Positions 48,560 to 63,485 of a stretch of 64,000 nt of DNA are shown piece by piece; within the stretch, counting starts at the first letter, position 1; the number at the start of each line of letters is the position of its first letter. The DNA is from Oscarella lobularis (lineage: Eukaryota; Porifera; Homoscleromorpha; Homosclerophorida; Oscarellidae): NCBI RefSeq assembly GCF_947507565.1, contig NC_089177.1:2666001-2730000 (forward strand), read 5' to 3'. The notes under the pieces were generated by a model that was not told the DNA's origin, made no database searches, and was given only the letters and a program-made list of their open reading frames with translations. A program made the translations under genes and the position numbers.

Positions 48560-49320
48560 TGTTGCATCATGTTCGATATATAAGCGACAGGGCCAACGCC
48601 CAATCTTCAGTCTTGCTAAAGGGTGGGGGATGCCAACGGGCTGAACCCTAGAGGTTGATCGTGCGCTGGGGAAGCTGATGGTTGGTCTCAAGAAAGCGTG
48701 TCGTCATGCCGTTCCTTACGGAAACTGTCAGGCGCAGTGAAAGGGCGTCGCGCGAGTTCTTCTCGCGGCGCTAGTTCGGCACTGGGAGGTCATATGGGTC
48801 GTGGAAGGCTTGGGTTGCGAAGCCAGGCGTGCCGCGCTAATGCCAAGTGGGCGTCTGGCTAAGGTTTGCCACTTACTGCCAAAGAAACGTGTGGGGGCCC
48901 AGTGTCTCGTGGTATTTCCTCACTCGGATTAGTAATCTATACCCTGAAGATGATCCGACCTCCCAGGACATCAAACACGCTGACCCTCCATCGGTGGACT
49001 TGGCAATCGTTCGAAAATCCTCTCCCATCACGGTAGCCTCGGTTCTTTGTGCAAAAATTCTATCTTTCCAACCCGAAAGGCTACGGCCTCTCTGAGGCCC
49101 CGGTACGACGCGGTCGGGGGGACGGTGGGGGAGAGCCGTTCTCGATCCAGGCCGTACCGGTCGTGTTTGGGCTTTTGAAGCAAGGTCTCGCTTCCAAACA
49201 TTTTTGGGCCACTAACTGCGTTCGAACCTCCACGCGGTGTGGCCTGGTTAATGCCAATGCGAACGCATTGGAAAAAGGTACGTACACAGACATATTGAAC
49301 AGATTTTATCTTTTCTTTTT
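48560..49320. other. Unexplained GC-rich block between ispE and its pseudogene
   Basis: About 760 bp, visibly more GC-rich than its flanks and full of G-runs (GGGTGGGGGATGCC, GGTCGGGGGGACGGTGGGGG). The plus strand has a medium open frame at 48847-49095 (YFLTRISNLYPEDDPTSQDI), with no recognised domain and stops on both sides. It does not look like host coding sequence. A degraded mobile element or structured non-coding RNA is possible; I cannot tell which. Confidence 0.35.
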
Positions 49321-49369
49321 TTAGGTGATCTGCTTGCAATATCACAGGATAACTTCTACGCTGAAGATG

Positions 49370-49482
49370 GGACAAAATGTTGGGCTAGGCGATGATGAAG
49401 GGAATCTGGTGCATGTCATTCTGTGTTTGCATGTTGAGAAATTAATTTTCGCGGAATTAATAGATCTCCATTGATAATACCG
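49370..49482 (+). pseudogene. Decayed 3' fragment of a second ispE copy
   Basis: The segment aligns by eye to the last part of ispE at about 47300-47450. Shared words are AGGCGATGATGA, TCTGGTGCATGT, TGTTTGCA, TGTTGAGAAATT and AATAGATCTCCATTGA, in the same order. About 60 bp of the parent between TGTTTGCA and TGTTGAG is deleted, and small insertions and substitutions break the frame. The 50 bp upstream match only weakly. It lies 1.9 kb from the intact gene in the same orientation and ends about 20 bp before the SDR gene. Confidence 0.8.
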
Positions 49483-49503
49483 CTCGCACGTGACTAGACG
49501 AAA

Positions 49504-50857
49504 ATGGGTGCATCGCTCTCTTTCCCCGAAGTCGATTTGGCCGGTAAAGTGGCTATTGTGACGGGTGGAAATACCGGAATAGGCTACGAAACAAGCAAGG
49601 CTCTCGCCAGAATGGGCGCTCACGTCGTTTTAGCCTGTCGATCGGAGGAACGAGCGAAAAACGTACACTCGCGCTTGGATCTGGTGATAAAGCACGACCA
49701 TTGGCCGCGTGTAGGCTATTGAGAAAATGAAGAGCGAGCTCGCTGAAGCGAAACCGGTGTCTGGAGAAGATATCAAGATCGAATTCATGGCGCTCGATTT
49801 GACGTCACTTGCGTCTGCACGAGACTTCGCTAAGGCCTATCTGGCACGAAATCTTCCTCTTCATTTGCTCATTCTCAATGCAGGAATTGCAATGATCGAT
49901 CCCTTACGTATTAGACCTAGCTACCCTTTAGAAATACGTATCTTTCATCTCGTTTATAGAAATGACTGACGACGGTTTGGAGAAAATGTTTCAAGTCAAT
50001 TACCTTGGTCATCTCCTGATTCTACTTTACTTGCTTGAGCTGCTCAAGTCAAATGGTCCAGACGTACGGGTCGTATCTGTAGCGTCGGCTGCATACAAAA
50101 TGGGCCTTTTTGACTTGACAAACATGGACGGTTCCAAGTCGTATGGCAGAGCGAAGTTCTACGGAAACTCCAAGTTGTATCAAGTTAGCATATTGAAATT
50201 GATAAATAATCCTTTGCAGACTTGCATCCTCCTTCAGATCATGATGACATTCCATCTTCAGAAGAAGCTTTCTGATAGTGGCATATCATTCTTTTCCCTT
50301 CATCCTGGCATAGTAAGAAATGAAAGACGTAGCCGTAACTAGGCGTATTTTTCATTAAAGGTCAGCACGGAAATAACTCGGGGATTCAATGATTCGAAAT
50401 TCTGGATGGCGTTCACCAAGGCTTCTCGAGGAATTGGTAGGCAGTGTAGATAATGCTTACCTAACCCATTATTACATCTCCTGCTCAAAGGAGTGTCACG
50501 AAACGCAGAAAAAGGAGCTGCAACAACAATTAATGCTGCAGTCAATCCCGAATTTGCTAATCAGAAAGCACTGTACTTTGAAGACTGCAAAGCTGTTGTT
50601 CCAGGCAAACATGCGAGGTGCGATGATCGTACGCGTCTTCTTTCCCATGACGTACATCTCTTTCTAGAAACGAAAGTGATCACGAAGAGTTGTGGGCGTA
50701 CAGCGTCAATCTATTGCGGAGGTATATCGATGATGATTGCCTCGCGAAGTTGAATGAAATGGGGCTGACGATTCGTGCTGATTCGCCATCAGAGGCAGCG
50801 GCAGTCGATCCTAGCAAACAAGAGTCACAAGACGTCAAGGAAAAAGCGGATGATTGA
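49504..50857 (+). CDS. Short-chain dehydrogenase/reductase (retinol-dehydrogenase/DHRSX/WWOX-like)
   Basis: A classical SDR oxidoreductase with an NAD(P)-binding Rossmann fold. The ATG at 49504 gives MGASLSFPEVDLAGKVAIVT followed by the cofactor motif TGGNTGIG and VVLACRSEERAKN. Later exons give IEKMKSELAEAKPVSGED, MALDLTSLASARDFAKAYL, the structural NAG motif LLILNAGIAMI, the family block FQVNYLGHLLILLYLLELL, the strand DVRVVSVASAAYKMG with the catalytic Ser region, and the catalytic YGNSK (YxxxK). The 3' exons are small: FSLHPGI, VSTEITRGFNDSKFW, then INAAVNPEFANQKALYFEDC and a charged tail ending KEKADD at TGA 50855-50857. The substrate is not predictable; the layout resembles RDH11-14/WWOX/DHRSX proteins. 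Confidence 0.88.
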
Positions 50858-51079
50858 AAAGAGAACTCAAACTGTCGGTAGATGAAACGTTCGTTCGTTG
50901 TGCCATTTTTTTTAGCGACGCCTTGTTCATACCATAAACATTCATTTAATTGACTTCATGCACACCACAAATACAGCATGTCATGGCGTACTAAAGAGAG
51001 AGAGAATTGTTAGTTAATTACTACAGGAATCTCATAGAAAACAAAATTTCATTGATCTATGGACCGAAGATATTGTGGC

Positions 51080-55176
<4,097 letters not shown>

Positions 55177-55404
55177 TTTTGGAAACGTGGAGTTGGGTTG
55201 TAGCGCGCGCTACTACAATACAAGAGTTTTCTGGCGTTTCCTTACACTGGAAAGTCGACGGAAGGCCTCCAGCTCGTCTTAGATCGTTTCGACTTGTTAC
55301 CAACGTATGCTACCATAGAAAATAGAGCGTAGTGCAAGTTCCGGGCCTAACGTGCGCTTGGCTATTTGGGTGACGTGACGCGAATAGAATCGACGCGATA
55401 ACGG

Positions 55405-56190
55405 ATGAGTTCGTCGAGCCCAAACGACCCAATTTTCGTGTCCCACGCGACGGCTTCACTTTCTCCGGAACGGGTCTCATCCTCCCCGCCGGAAGCGACC
55501 GCCGCCGACGACGAGTTCAGGCTCGATTCGCACCGCGATCCGACGAGTACAGAGTTCAATGAAACCGACATGGCAAAAAAGGAAGAGAAAGGAAGCGAAG
55601 AGGAAGAGGAAGACGATGACGAAGAGACGACGAGTCGACCAGCGTTTGTTCCGAGACTTCTGAGCGTCAAACTAGGCGAAGTACCAGAAACTCCTCCCAA
55701 AGCAGATCGGCACGTGACCGCTGCAGTGGTGCACCTCAAGCGCAGCGACAACGACGACGATGCAGGCGAGGAGGCTGCTACGGCTTCCGGGGCGGACGAC
55801 GCGACGGCTCCTGATGGCAGTGGAGAGGCGAAGCGCGTCTTCAAATACAAGGACGTCATTACTGTGCGTCAAAAGAGCGCAACAGCACTGCCGATCGACG
55901 AGTGGGACGCGCCTGATAGAGAACTGCCCATTACTGAAGACGAGGAACAGGCTGACTTTGTTATGGTAGAGGAAAGTGTAGATGAAAATCGTGGCATCTT
56001 TCGACAGCCATCAATACTCAAGAACTCGTCAACGCCGACCAAATTGTCAGTGGGACACGAAGAAAAGGAGAAGAAGAAGAGAGATGATGACGATGTCGGC
56101 GGTCAAAGGAGTTTTTCGTGGTGGTGGTGGTGGTGGATTGTGCCCGCTGCTCTAGTCGTCGCCTACAGCGTTCCGAAACTGCTCAAGTAG
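55405..56190 (+). CDS. Acidic tail-anchored membrane protein of unknown function
   Basis: A single-exon 261-residue protein starting MSSSSPNDPIFVSHATASLS. The body is low-complexity and acidic, with a run near residues 57-75 (KKEEKGSEEEEEDDDEETTS) and a second acidic region around 115-135. A more ordered-looking central part reads EAKRVFKYKDVITVRQKSAT. Near the C-terminus a basic/acidic linker (KEKKKRDDDD) precedes six consecutive tryptophans and a hydrophobic segment (IVPAALVVAYSVPKLLK). Lack of a signal peptide and a single C-terminal membrane helix suggest a tail-anchored protein of the ER or mitochondria facing the cytosol. I recognise no family. It is divergent from the SPCA gene across 228 bp. 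Confidence 0.75.
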   Translation: MSSSSPNDPIFVSHATASLSPERVSSSPPEATAADDEFRLDSHRDPTSTEFNETDMAKKEEKGSEEEEEDDDEETTSRPAFVPRLLSVKLGEVPETPPKADRHVTAAVVHLKRSDNDDDAGEEAATASGADDATAPDGSGEAKRVFKYKDVITVRQKSATALPIDEWDAPDRELPITEDEEQADFVMVEESVDENRGIFRQPSILKNSSTPTKLSVGHEEKEKKKRDDDDVGGQRSFSWWWWWWIVPAALVVAYSVPKLLK

Positions 56191-56321
56191 CATCTTTTTA
56201 GGCAACACCAACTGCGTCTCTCTGTCCGCAAGACTCAACTGGGAACAAATAGGAAGACAAAGACCACTAGGTTTCATACATGCATATATACTTGGTTTTT
56301 CTGTGTCCTTTCGTTGTGTAA

Positions 56322-59300
56322 TTATATTGGATCATCCAAGTCGGCGTGCTGATCTTGATCGCGCGACATCGATTTCAACGGCGCAAGAACTCGAACTGAT
56401 TTGCTGTTTCCAGCGGCAGCCATCAAGGACACAGGCGGCAGACTGGAAGTTCTGTAAAACCAAACGGGTTTCTTTAGAGAGTCAATATTTTGTGCGATGC
56501 GTTTACTTCGTTGCCGTGACAACAACATTGCGGTTGGGCTCAGAGTCATAGCTTTGAGCTTGGCATCTGTACACTTCTGCCAATTCATGAACGATTTGCC
56601 TGTGTTCCCTCTTCATAACCGGATAGGAATGCCTGCACATTTGGCCCGTCTAGGTAAGAAATTTAATTTTTCTTAATTAAATGCGTTTGTACGGTAAGCA
56701 CCTTTTGCGCTTTTTGCACTGCTGCTTTCATTTCTCGTTCTATCTTTTCAACAACTGCTGGTTCAGTCCTGTGATGCTTTCTATAAAATTTGCTTGACCT
56801 CCTCGCCAACTTACCTAGCCTTTGTTAGAAGAAATGCAGTTAGGCAGATTTGAACACTATCGGGTTCTTCTATATTCAACGCTTCAGCCAAGGTCCTGTA
56901 AATAAATGACTGTCGTGTGCAAAATCTAGTAAGCACTGCTTTGAAACGGACTCACTTGTTTCTCTGCAATACAGCGCAATCTTCGTCACACTCCAGCCTA
57001 TAGAGATGGTTTGATCAACCATTATTCAGAATACACTAAAACATTGTGGCACACATTCTGGCCTTTTCCTTGGAGGCAACGCTGTTTAGATCCACCAATC
57101 GACCCAGTTGTAGATCTCGCATGTGAGAAGCAAGATCCTCAGACTCCAACCTAAGCCACAGACCAATTTAATTAAAAACAAGCGGCCGGACAGAAACAAA
57201 CAAAATACCGGCCAAAATCTCTCGCTCCAACCCTACACGTAACTGTGTCGACTTTTCTCCCGCACTTGCACTGTATTTTTACCTTGGAAAACAACCAAAC
57301 AATGCATGAAAACCATTTCGAAACAAATTAACTGTAGAACCTTAGCTTTGCAAGGCGAAGGCGGACAAGGACTCCCAGAGTGGCACGGCAACGAGCAAGG
57401 ATGCCCACATGATTGAGGCTCAGTGCACGGTTGAACGCAACGCATGCCTTCACCCAAACAGGGTGGCTATAAAATAAGGTATTCACACACGAGTGGCAGT
57501 TCCCTGTTTTCTCCGCTTGTACTTTGTGACATGATCTTGAGCAGGTATGCTTGCCACAGGGCAGAGGAAGATTGCATTTGGAGCCACAAGTGACAACTTC
57601 AACGTTACAAGGGATCCAGACAATCTGAGGACAATCAACATGTCATCAAATCAAACGTTCTGCTGAAGCGAAGTAGAACCTTGTGATCTCCCACACATCT
57701 TTTCTCTGTGAGCGTCGTACATGGAGGACAGCCTTCTTCGCTGTGACAGTAGTGATTCACTAATTTTTATGTCGCTTTTTGCAAGTAGGTAACTACTGTA
57801 CCAGTGAGCGAGCTTACCTGGATGGGCACAAGATTGAACGCGAGAGCATAGCTGACTGCAAGGCGGCGGCAAAGTACCGCACGGCACCGGTGGATAGATG
57901 ACCTCAAATCCACAATAACACGTCAGCTCCTCGAAGCCTAGAAGACCGCCTTCAAATCACCCTTATACACAAAATCGAGTCTGTTCTAGGACTTGTCTGC
58001 CAGCAGCGCGGACAGTGACCGGAATGACACGGTTCGTCACACTGATGAATCCCGCATTGCAGCCGTTTTCCACACGGAAGCGAGCAGATGTGTTCCAACT
58101 CCTGTTGGGAAAATGAATATCCACTCCTTTGGCTGGTTCAGCTATCTACTTACCGTGCAGCAGCGTTGATTGCATCGATGACGCTTACACGATTTCTTCT
58201 TGTTGCATATGCGATCGCAGCGGACCCCTAGCATTCATTAAAGGGATGTGAAGGGAGCAATTCAATAGTTATTATATACCTTCGTCTTCTTTCAGTTCAG
58301 AGCAGGCCACTTCCTAAAAAATTTTCATGGGAAGCCTCTCTACGTCAGTGTCTGTCCTAGTACCTTAGTCGATTTTCCACACCTACAGACGACCTCAGAT
58401 TTGCCTCGACATGTTGGGCAAGGACCGTAGTGACATCGTTCTCGACAAGTATGATGTGCTATGTCAAAAAAATACAAATTTCGCAATGCTGGATAGTTTC
58501 TCCACGTACGCTTTCCCGTTGACCCGCACGGCAGGCTTTTACCGCACGTTTTCTCACATCTGGGAATGGGGTCAAGGCAGGACATTCGAGGCGCTGTCAG
58601 TAGGGACTCGAGCAACGTTTTGCCGCACGGACAGAAGTTGACTTTGCTTGGTAGAAGAGAGCAAGAGGAACAGGGGCCCTCGTGACATGAATGATCGCAC
58701 GTGTGATTGCCACAGTCCAGAATTCTACAAAAAAAAGAAGCCCCCTTGCCCTTACAATATACAAGCAAAGATGATGTAACCGACTTTCCGCATGTTTGCT
58801 CACAACAAAACTTCTTGTCACGAGCAACAGTAAAAGCTAGATATGACGAGTCAAAAATGGGACCTTACACTCTGTTTTTACGTACCATATTCACAGGAAA
58901 CCATCCTGTCCTGCTTTCCACAATGGCAAACTGAAATTTCATACTTGAATTGATGCACATAGCTATGTCATTCTACCAGCTCACCTTGCCGGACTTTCAC
59001 TTCACAAGAACGACACGGACCTGAAAATATATATAGCTAGTCTTCAAATGATGCTATTTGTACGTGCCTGAGTGGCAGGTATCTTCGCAATCGTGCTGTC
59101 CACACGCAAGTCTTTTACCACACACGTCGCCGCACGAACCCACCGTCGACTGGCTGCAGCGAACGCGCGACCTGGCCAGGAGTCACAAAAAAGGTCATTT
59201 GAAAAAATAAAAATTTCTCACAGTTTTTTTCCACACGGACACCGGATAGAGACCATGACAGGGCAGGGAGGACACCGACCCGGATGGCACAATCTGAACA

Positions 59301-60307
59301 GAACACGTCCTCAAAGACGCAAGAGGCCAAGGCAAAGCAATAGCACGCACAAGTTGCACTTGTGAGAGCAGCCACCCGGTCGATCCTTATGACAAATTTC
59401 TCCACAGCCTTAATTAAGAAAAATTTTTAGCGACTAGATGATTAAAAAAATCTCGTTCCATTGTCCTCACTGTGTGGACAGAGGTAGCCCGCGTCTCTGC
59501 TCGAATATCTCGGATTTCTAACTTTTCCTAAAGAAATTAAATATTCAATTCAGTTCTTTTGCGCTGACGAACGAGCGTTCGCACCCACCGCAGAAGCACG
59601 TGTAAAATGACGGAATCTGAGCGTGACAATGTTGACAGGCCGGACACCTCCACCCGGAATGACCATCTGACCAGAGAATGAAAACAAATACAAAATATGG
59701 GCGGGCGCGGGAAAGAGAAGCGGAGAAATCCCTCTCCCGAGAGAAGGAAATAGATCGTTTAAAATTTCATATGACCGTGACATCATCGCGGATGTGTCCC
59801 TTTACCTTGACCAGCGGCCGGCGACCCCGCCCACTTCTTGATGCATCCCAAATGGAAAATGGTGCAGCACTCGTCGCACGACCAAATCTCGTCGCGATTT
59901 CGCACCGCGTCGCAGCAAACCATGCAATCGTACGCATTGTCGCGCAACTGATCGGCGAGATCGCTCGTTGGGGCTCCACCTCCTTCACCGCCGACCTTTC
60001 GCTCGTTTTCGCGCGGCTTTCGCCAGCTGTAGCCACCGCGCTCGCGTTCGTAGTAATGATTTGTCGCCTTTCGTCGCGTCGGAGGACGATAGTAGCCGCC
60101 TTTGGCTTTCGCTTGGGTTTCCGATCTCCCGGCGGTCGGTTCGGACTGGCGATCGTTCGCTGAATACCATCGGCGATCGTCTTTGCGTGCACTCTGCCTA
60201 TGGCGTCGATATCCCTTCGGTTTTTCCTTTGATCGAGGCTCTTCGTCCTTCGCTGTCGATCTTGCTGCTGGCTGCTCTTGAGGTGGATCCTGGCGTGCAG
60301 CCTTCAT
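56322..60307 (-). CDS. NFX1: NFX1-type zinc finger transcription/RNA regulator with R3H domain
   Basis: NFX1 proteins are nuclear regulators with an N-terminal RING/PHD-like finger, tandem cysteine-rich NFX1 zinc fingers and a C-terminal R3H nucleic-acid-binding domain. The start [20 protein letters not shown] (ATG 60307) opens a charged Arg/Lys-rich region, then the RING-like finger [20 protein letters not shown] with [12 protein letters not shown]1 fingers recur, for example [53 protein letters not shown] and [20 protein letters not shown]. The C-terminal part has [40 protein letters not shown] and [13 protein letters not shown], the R3H-linked block of human NFX1. The stop is at 56324-56322. 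Confidence 0.93.
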
Positions 60308-61065
60308 GGCACAGATCGCCTTCCAACTTCGTCTAGCGGAAGTTTCACGATTGCACGCAATCGTCTCCTCGGACCAGTGCCCCGTATGACCACCCGGGGG
60401 GAAACTATCATTGATTCATCCTGGGAGTATTTATTTTGACCCGCAAACAGCTGACGTTCCGTCAACTGAATCTTTCTCAGAAAATGCCCACATCAAAGCG
60501 CAACTTCGTGCGAACATTCCTGCGGTCACGCACTATCTCTCTCTCTCTCTCTCTCTCTCTCTTCAGCCTCGCAGAACGTAAATAATAAAACACGGAACCA
60601 CGCCTTAGTGTAGCCGGGGTAATTCCCCTATACAAGATACGAACAATGTGCACAGGCTAGCTTTGTAAATTTTCTTTTTCGACCTAATTTGCGCGATTAC
60701 CATACTAATTGCCATGGCTTCCAGCATGCTTCCAGCCGAGTTTCTAGCAGAATCACTAAAAGTCGGAGTGCAAAAAAGAGGGGATTTTTATCGATTACGA
60801 ATGAATCCAAGGCTCCAATATAGAGCGACACGTGCATGTGAATTTAACTAAATTACGGTGAACAGGGGAGAATCCGCGTTACTAATTTCAATTCTAGCAC
60901 ACGATCCTCTTTCAAGGCACTTTCAAGATGACCTCCAACCCTGTGAAATCGGTCGTCTGATATAAAAGAGACGCAAGAGCAGCTATAGGACAATATCGCA
61001 TCAATTGACTACTGCTAGCAGTTCCTTCACTGACATTTCGAGTATAGCTATATATCTGACCTGTG
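60308..61065. other. Intergenic region with a TC microsatellite
   Basis: This divergent spacer of NFX1 and the secreted-protein gene holds a (TC)n run at about 60535-60562 followed by TTCAGCC. The remainder has no repeat or open frame that I can support. Confidence 0.6.
60535..60562. repeat. (TC)n microsatellite
   Basis: About 14 uninterrupted TC dinucleotides lie in the NFX1 upstream region. Confidence 0.95.
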
Positions 61066-61734
61066 ATGAAGATTGGAAAAATATTATGCGCCCTTGCCGC
61101 CACGTGTGCTGTACTGTCGCAGTGCAATTCCTTGCCGACAGGCACGTCGTCTCCGACGCCAGTCACGTCACCCGTTCCCGTAAACGCCGAATATTATATC
61201 GGAAACATAAACTCCCTGCCATCGTATCACTTTCTCATCCGGTCGCAAGAAGACGACGATTCAGTTGGTAGTAAAAAATACGGAGCCAACTTACCTTCTC
61301 TCGGTTCTCATGCGCGTTGGAACGTGTGGTCCCCAGACAAAGGTGCGACGTACAGAATCAGCGACCCAAGCAGGACTCGTTACTTGGCTATTCAAAAAAA
61401 CGGAACGGTCACGATCAATTCGCGCCCTGACAATTCGAGCGTTATCCGACTTGAAAAATGCGTCGACGGCGGTTGTGAGTTTGTCAGAGAGTGCGACAAA
61501 CAAAGTTTGTATCGTCTCTACGTGGTATATGGCCAGCCCAACTGCAGAGACTCTGGGCTCATAAGAGTCTATCTCAGGCTGGAACTCAACGAAAACGGCA
61601 CCGTGACGGCGAAAACGCGACAATTTAAATGGAATCGACACAGTAAGGTTTTTCAACACAACAATAACCCTTCCATGCTATTCTTCTTCTGCGTCAGTGT
61701 TGAAAAGACTTCGCCTTGTAATGTTGATTTCTAG
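61066..61734 (+). CDS. Secreted protein, possibly beta-trefoil (FGF-like fold)
   Basis: A 222-residue open frame from ATG 61066. The N-terminus is a signal peptide (MKIGKILCALAATCAVLSQC) followed by a Pro/Thr/Ser linker. The mature part has repeated strand-like units of the form ISDPSRTRYLAIQKNGTVTI and YLRLELNENGTVTAKTRQF, spaced by LEKCVDGGCEFVRECDKQSL. Recurrent 'YLAI..NGTV' units of about 45 residues recall the FGF/ricin-type beta-trefoil, but I cannot assign it to FGFs. Several NxS/T sites and six or so cysteines fit secretion. A GTAAGG at 61643 could be a splice donor that changes the last 30 residues. Confidence 0.6.
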   Translation: MKIGKILCALAATCAVLSQCNSLPTGTSSPTPVTSPVPVNAEYYIGNINSLPSYHFLIRSQEDDDSVGSKKYGANLPSLGSHARWNVWSPDKGATYRISDPSRTRYLAIQKNGTVTINSRPDNSSVIRLEKCVDGGCEFVRECDKQSLYRLYVVYGQPNCRDSGLIRVYLRLELNENGTVTAKTRQFKWNRHSKVFQHNNNPSMLFFFCVSVEKTSPCNVDF

Positions 61735-62079
61735 ACTACACTCTTAATAAGGGTTCTTAGCGTGCGTTTTTTGCATTCCACGAATATTTTCGATGCGGTA
61801 CGAATACTTCAAATAAAAAGATTTATAGGCACTGATGCGGATATATCCGGCGCATGCAGGGCGGTGCCAGGTTTGAAGCGTGGCCGTTCTGTATTTACCT
61901 TAGCCTAAATACTTACTTGTCTGACGGGCGAAGGCAGACAGTTGTCAACGTCACACCCACGTGAAAATTACCATTTGACATGATATTGCCAAAGCAAATG
62001 TTTATCTTGCTCTTCTCGCCGCAGCTGCATATATTGGGGACGATACGGGGACGATCCCCATAGAAATTGAAGACGACTC
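61735..62079. other. Spacer before the ankyrin gene
   Basis: 345 bp with AATAAA-type signals just after the previous stop (CAAATAAAAAGA near 61810). I see no other feature. Confidence 0.4.
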
Positions 62080-62725
62080 ATGAGCGGAGAAGCGCCCCTT
62101 CGTGTCATCGCAGCGATCGAACGCAAAGACGACGCGACAAAACTCGTCGCCCTCCTATCCGACCGGCGTGCCGACCCAGACGAGCAAAATGAATATGGCG
62201 AAACGCCTCTACTCATTGCCAGTCGACAGGGCTCAGCCGATCTATGCGCTGCTTTGCTCGCTCACGGCGCCGTCGTCGACGAGACGGACGGCGCCGGATT
62301 TACGTCGCTGCATCGCGCGTGCGATTACGGGCACATCGAAGTCGTTCGGGCGCTTCTCGCTCACAGCCCAAACGTGAACGCGATCACGAATCGAGATCGC
62401 TTGACACCGTGTCATCTCGCCGCGCGACGAGGATTCGGGCCCATCGTACGAACGCTTGTCGGCGCGGGGGCCGATCTGAGTCGGCGGGACAGTGAAGGGA
62501 GGCGCCCCGTCGATGAGGCAGCACGGTACGGTCACAAAGCGGTCGTTGATGGGATCGCATCGTCCTTCCACGGTAAGAACGTGACGTCAGCGCACAACGC
62601 ACTTGGGTGTGCATAATCTTTTCGGTGTAGATATGAACGGCGTTCAGGTAGCAAAGTCGAAACATCGAAAACGAATCATTATATCCAAGCCCCCGCCGGG
62701 GCTTTCATCACTTTCATCAAATTAA
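62080..62725 (+). CDS. Ankyrin-repeat protein
   Basis: Exon 1 from ATG 62080 encodes four or so ankyrin repeats: DPDEQNEYGETPLLIASRQG, VDETDGAGFTSLHRACDYGH, NAITNRDRLTPCHLAARRGF and LSRRDSEGRRPVDEAARYGH. A GTAAGA donor follows SSFH at 62572. An acceptor about 60 bp on (TTTTCGGTGTAG) gives a last exon DMNGVQVAKSKHRKRIIISK and PPPGLSSLSSN, with TAA at 62723-62725. Unspliced, the frame ends sooner, at 62616. The basic KSKHRKR could be a nuclear localisation signal. It is a generic protein-interaction module with no assignable partner. It is convergent with the EF-hand gene, 40 bp apart. Confidence 0.78.
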
Positions 62726-62765
62726 TTATTGTCAAGTTGTGTTACTGTGGTTACGTATTTTTAGT

Positions 62766-63485
62766 TTATTTAGTCCCGAAGTACGTATCATTCATAAGCA
62801 GAGGACAGTCCGTGAATTCTGGGGTATAGTCGTAATAAAGTGTGCCCGTCTCTGGCCGCTTTGACGAGCCCCCGGTGAACCCACAATCCTCGAGTGTAAG
62901 CCCCGGGCCCAAATACGTCCCAGGCGCGCAAGAAGCGTCAGAAAACACGCCCAAATTGCGAAACACCCCGCCAAAATATTCATTCACCATCTTCCCTACG
63001 CCGTACACGCTCGTCACCGTGGTAACCGTCAGCGTCACGTGGCACGGATGCGACCGACCGGCAAAATGACCCAATTTCATTTCGAGTCGCACGTACCTCG
63101 GCGGCGGTTCGCGTCCAACTCGCCACAGATCGCGTCCCGGATCGACCTCCTCCAACTCCGCCTCGTCGTCGTCGCTTATCGCTTTCGCGCGTCCGCCGTA
63201 AACGATTCCGCGCTGAAATTCAAAATAGTCGATCGTCCCGTCGCCGTCCTTGTCCATATAATCGACGAGCAGCGCGATCTCGTCCTCGGAGAGCGGCGCT
63301 CGCAACTGCCGAAGTCCCGTACAAAACTCGTCGTGCGTGAGAACGCCGTCGCCGTTGGCGTCGAATTGCCGAAAGACGTCGATCGCTCGACCTCGATAGT
63401 CCATCATCCATTTGCCGACTTTGTCGAGAAAATGATCGTGCAGCGCTTCGCCGCTCGGCGTCGCGTCCACACCACCATTCGACAT
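62766..63485 (-). CDS. EF-hand calcium-binding protein
   Basis: A 239-residue single-exon protein from ATG 63485 (MSNGGVDATPSGEALHDHFL). Two canonical EF-hand loops are present, DANGDGVLTHDEF and DKDGDGTIDYFEF, with acidic residues at positions 1, 3, 5 and 12, so both should bind Ca2+. The C-terminal half is a separate region: VRLEMKLGHFAGRSHPCHVT, VTSVYGVGKMVNEYFGG, LEDCGFTGGSSKRPETGTLY and YDYTPEFTDCPLLMNDTYF. I do not recognise this region with certainty; a ubiquitin-like fold is possible. Confidence 0.85.
   Translation of the reverse strand: MSNGGVDATPSGEALHDHFLDKVGKWMMDYRGRAIDVFRQFDANGDGVLTHDEFCTGLRQLRAPLSEDEIALLVDYMDKDGDGTIDYFEFQRGIVYGGRAKAISDDDEAELEEVDPGRDLWRVGREPPPRYVRLEMKLGHFAGRSHPCHVTLTVTTVTSVYGVGKMVNEYFGGVFRNLGVFSDASCAPGTYLGPGLTLEDCGFTGGSSKRPETGTLYYDYTPEFTDCPLLMNDTYFGTK

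Noticed and set aside
59678-60336. Plus-strand frames over the 5' end of NFX1
   Set aside because: Antisense to the Arg-rich N-terminus and RING-like finger of NFX1.
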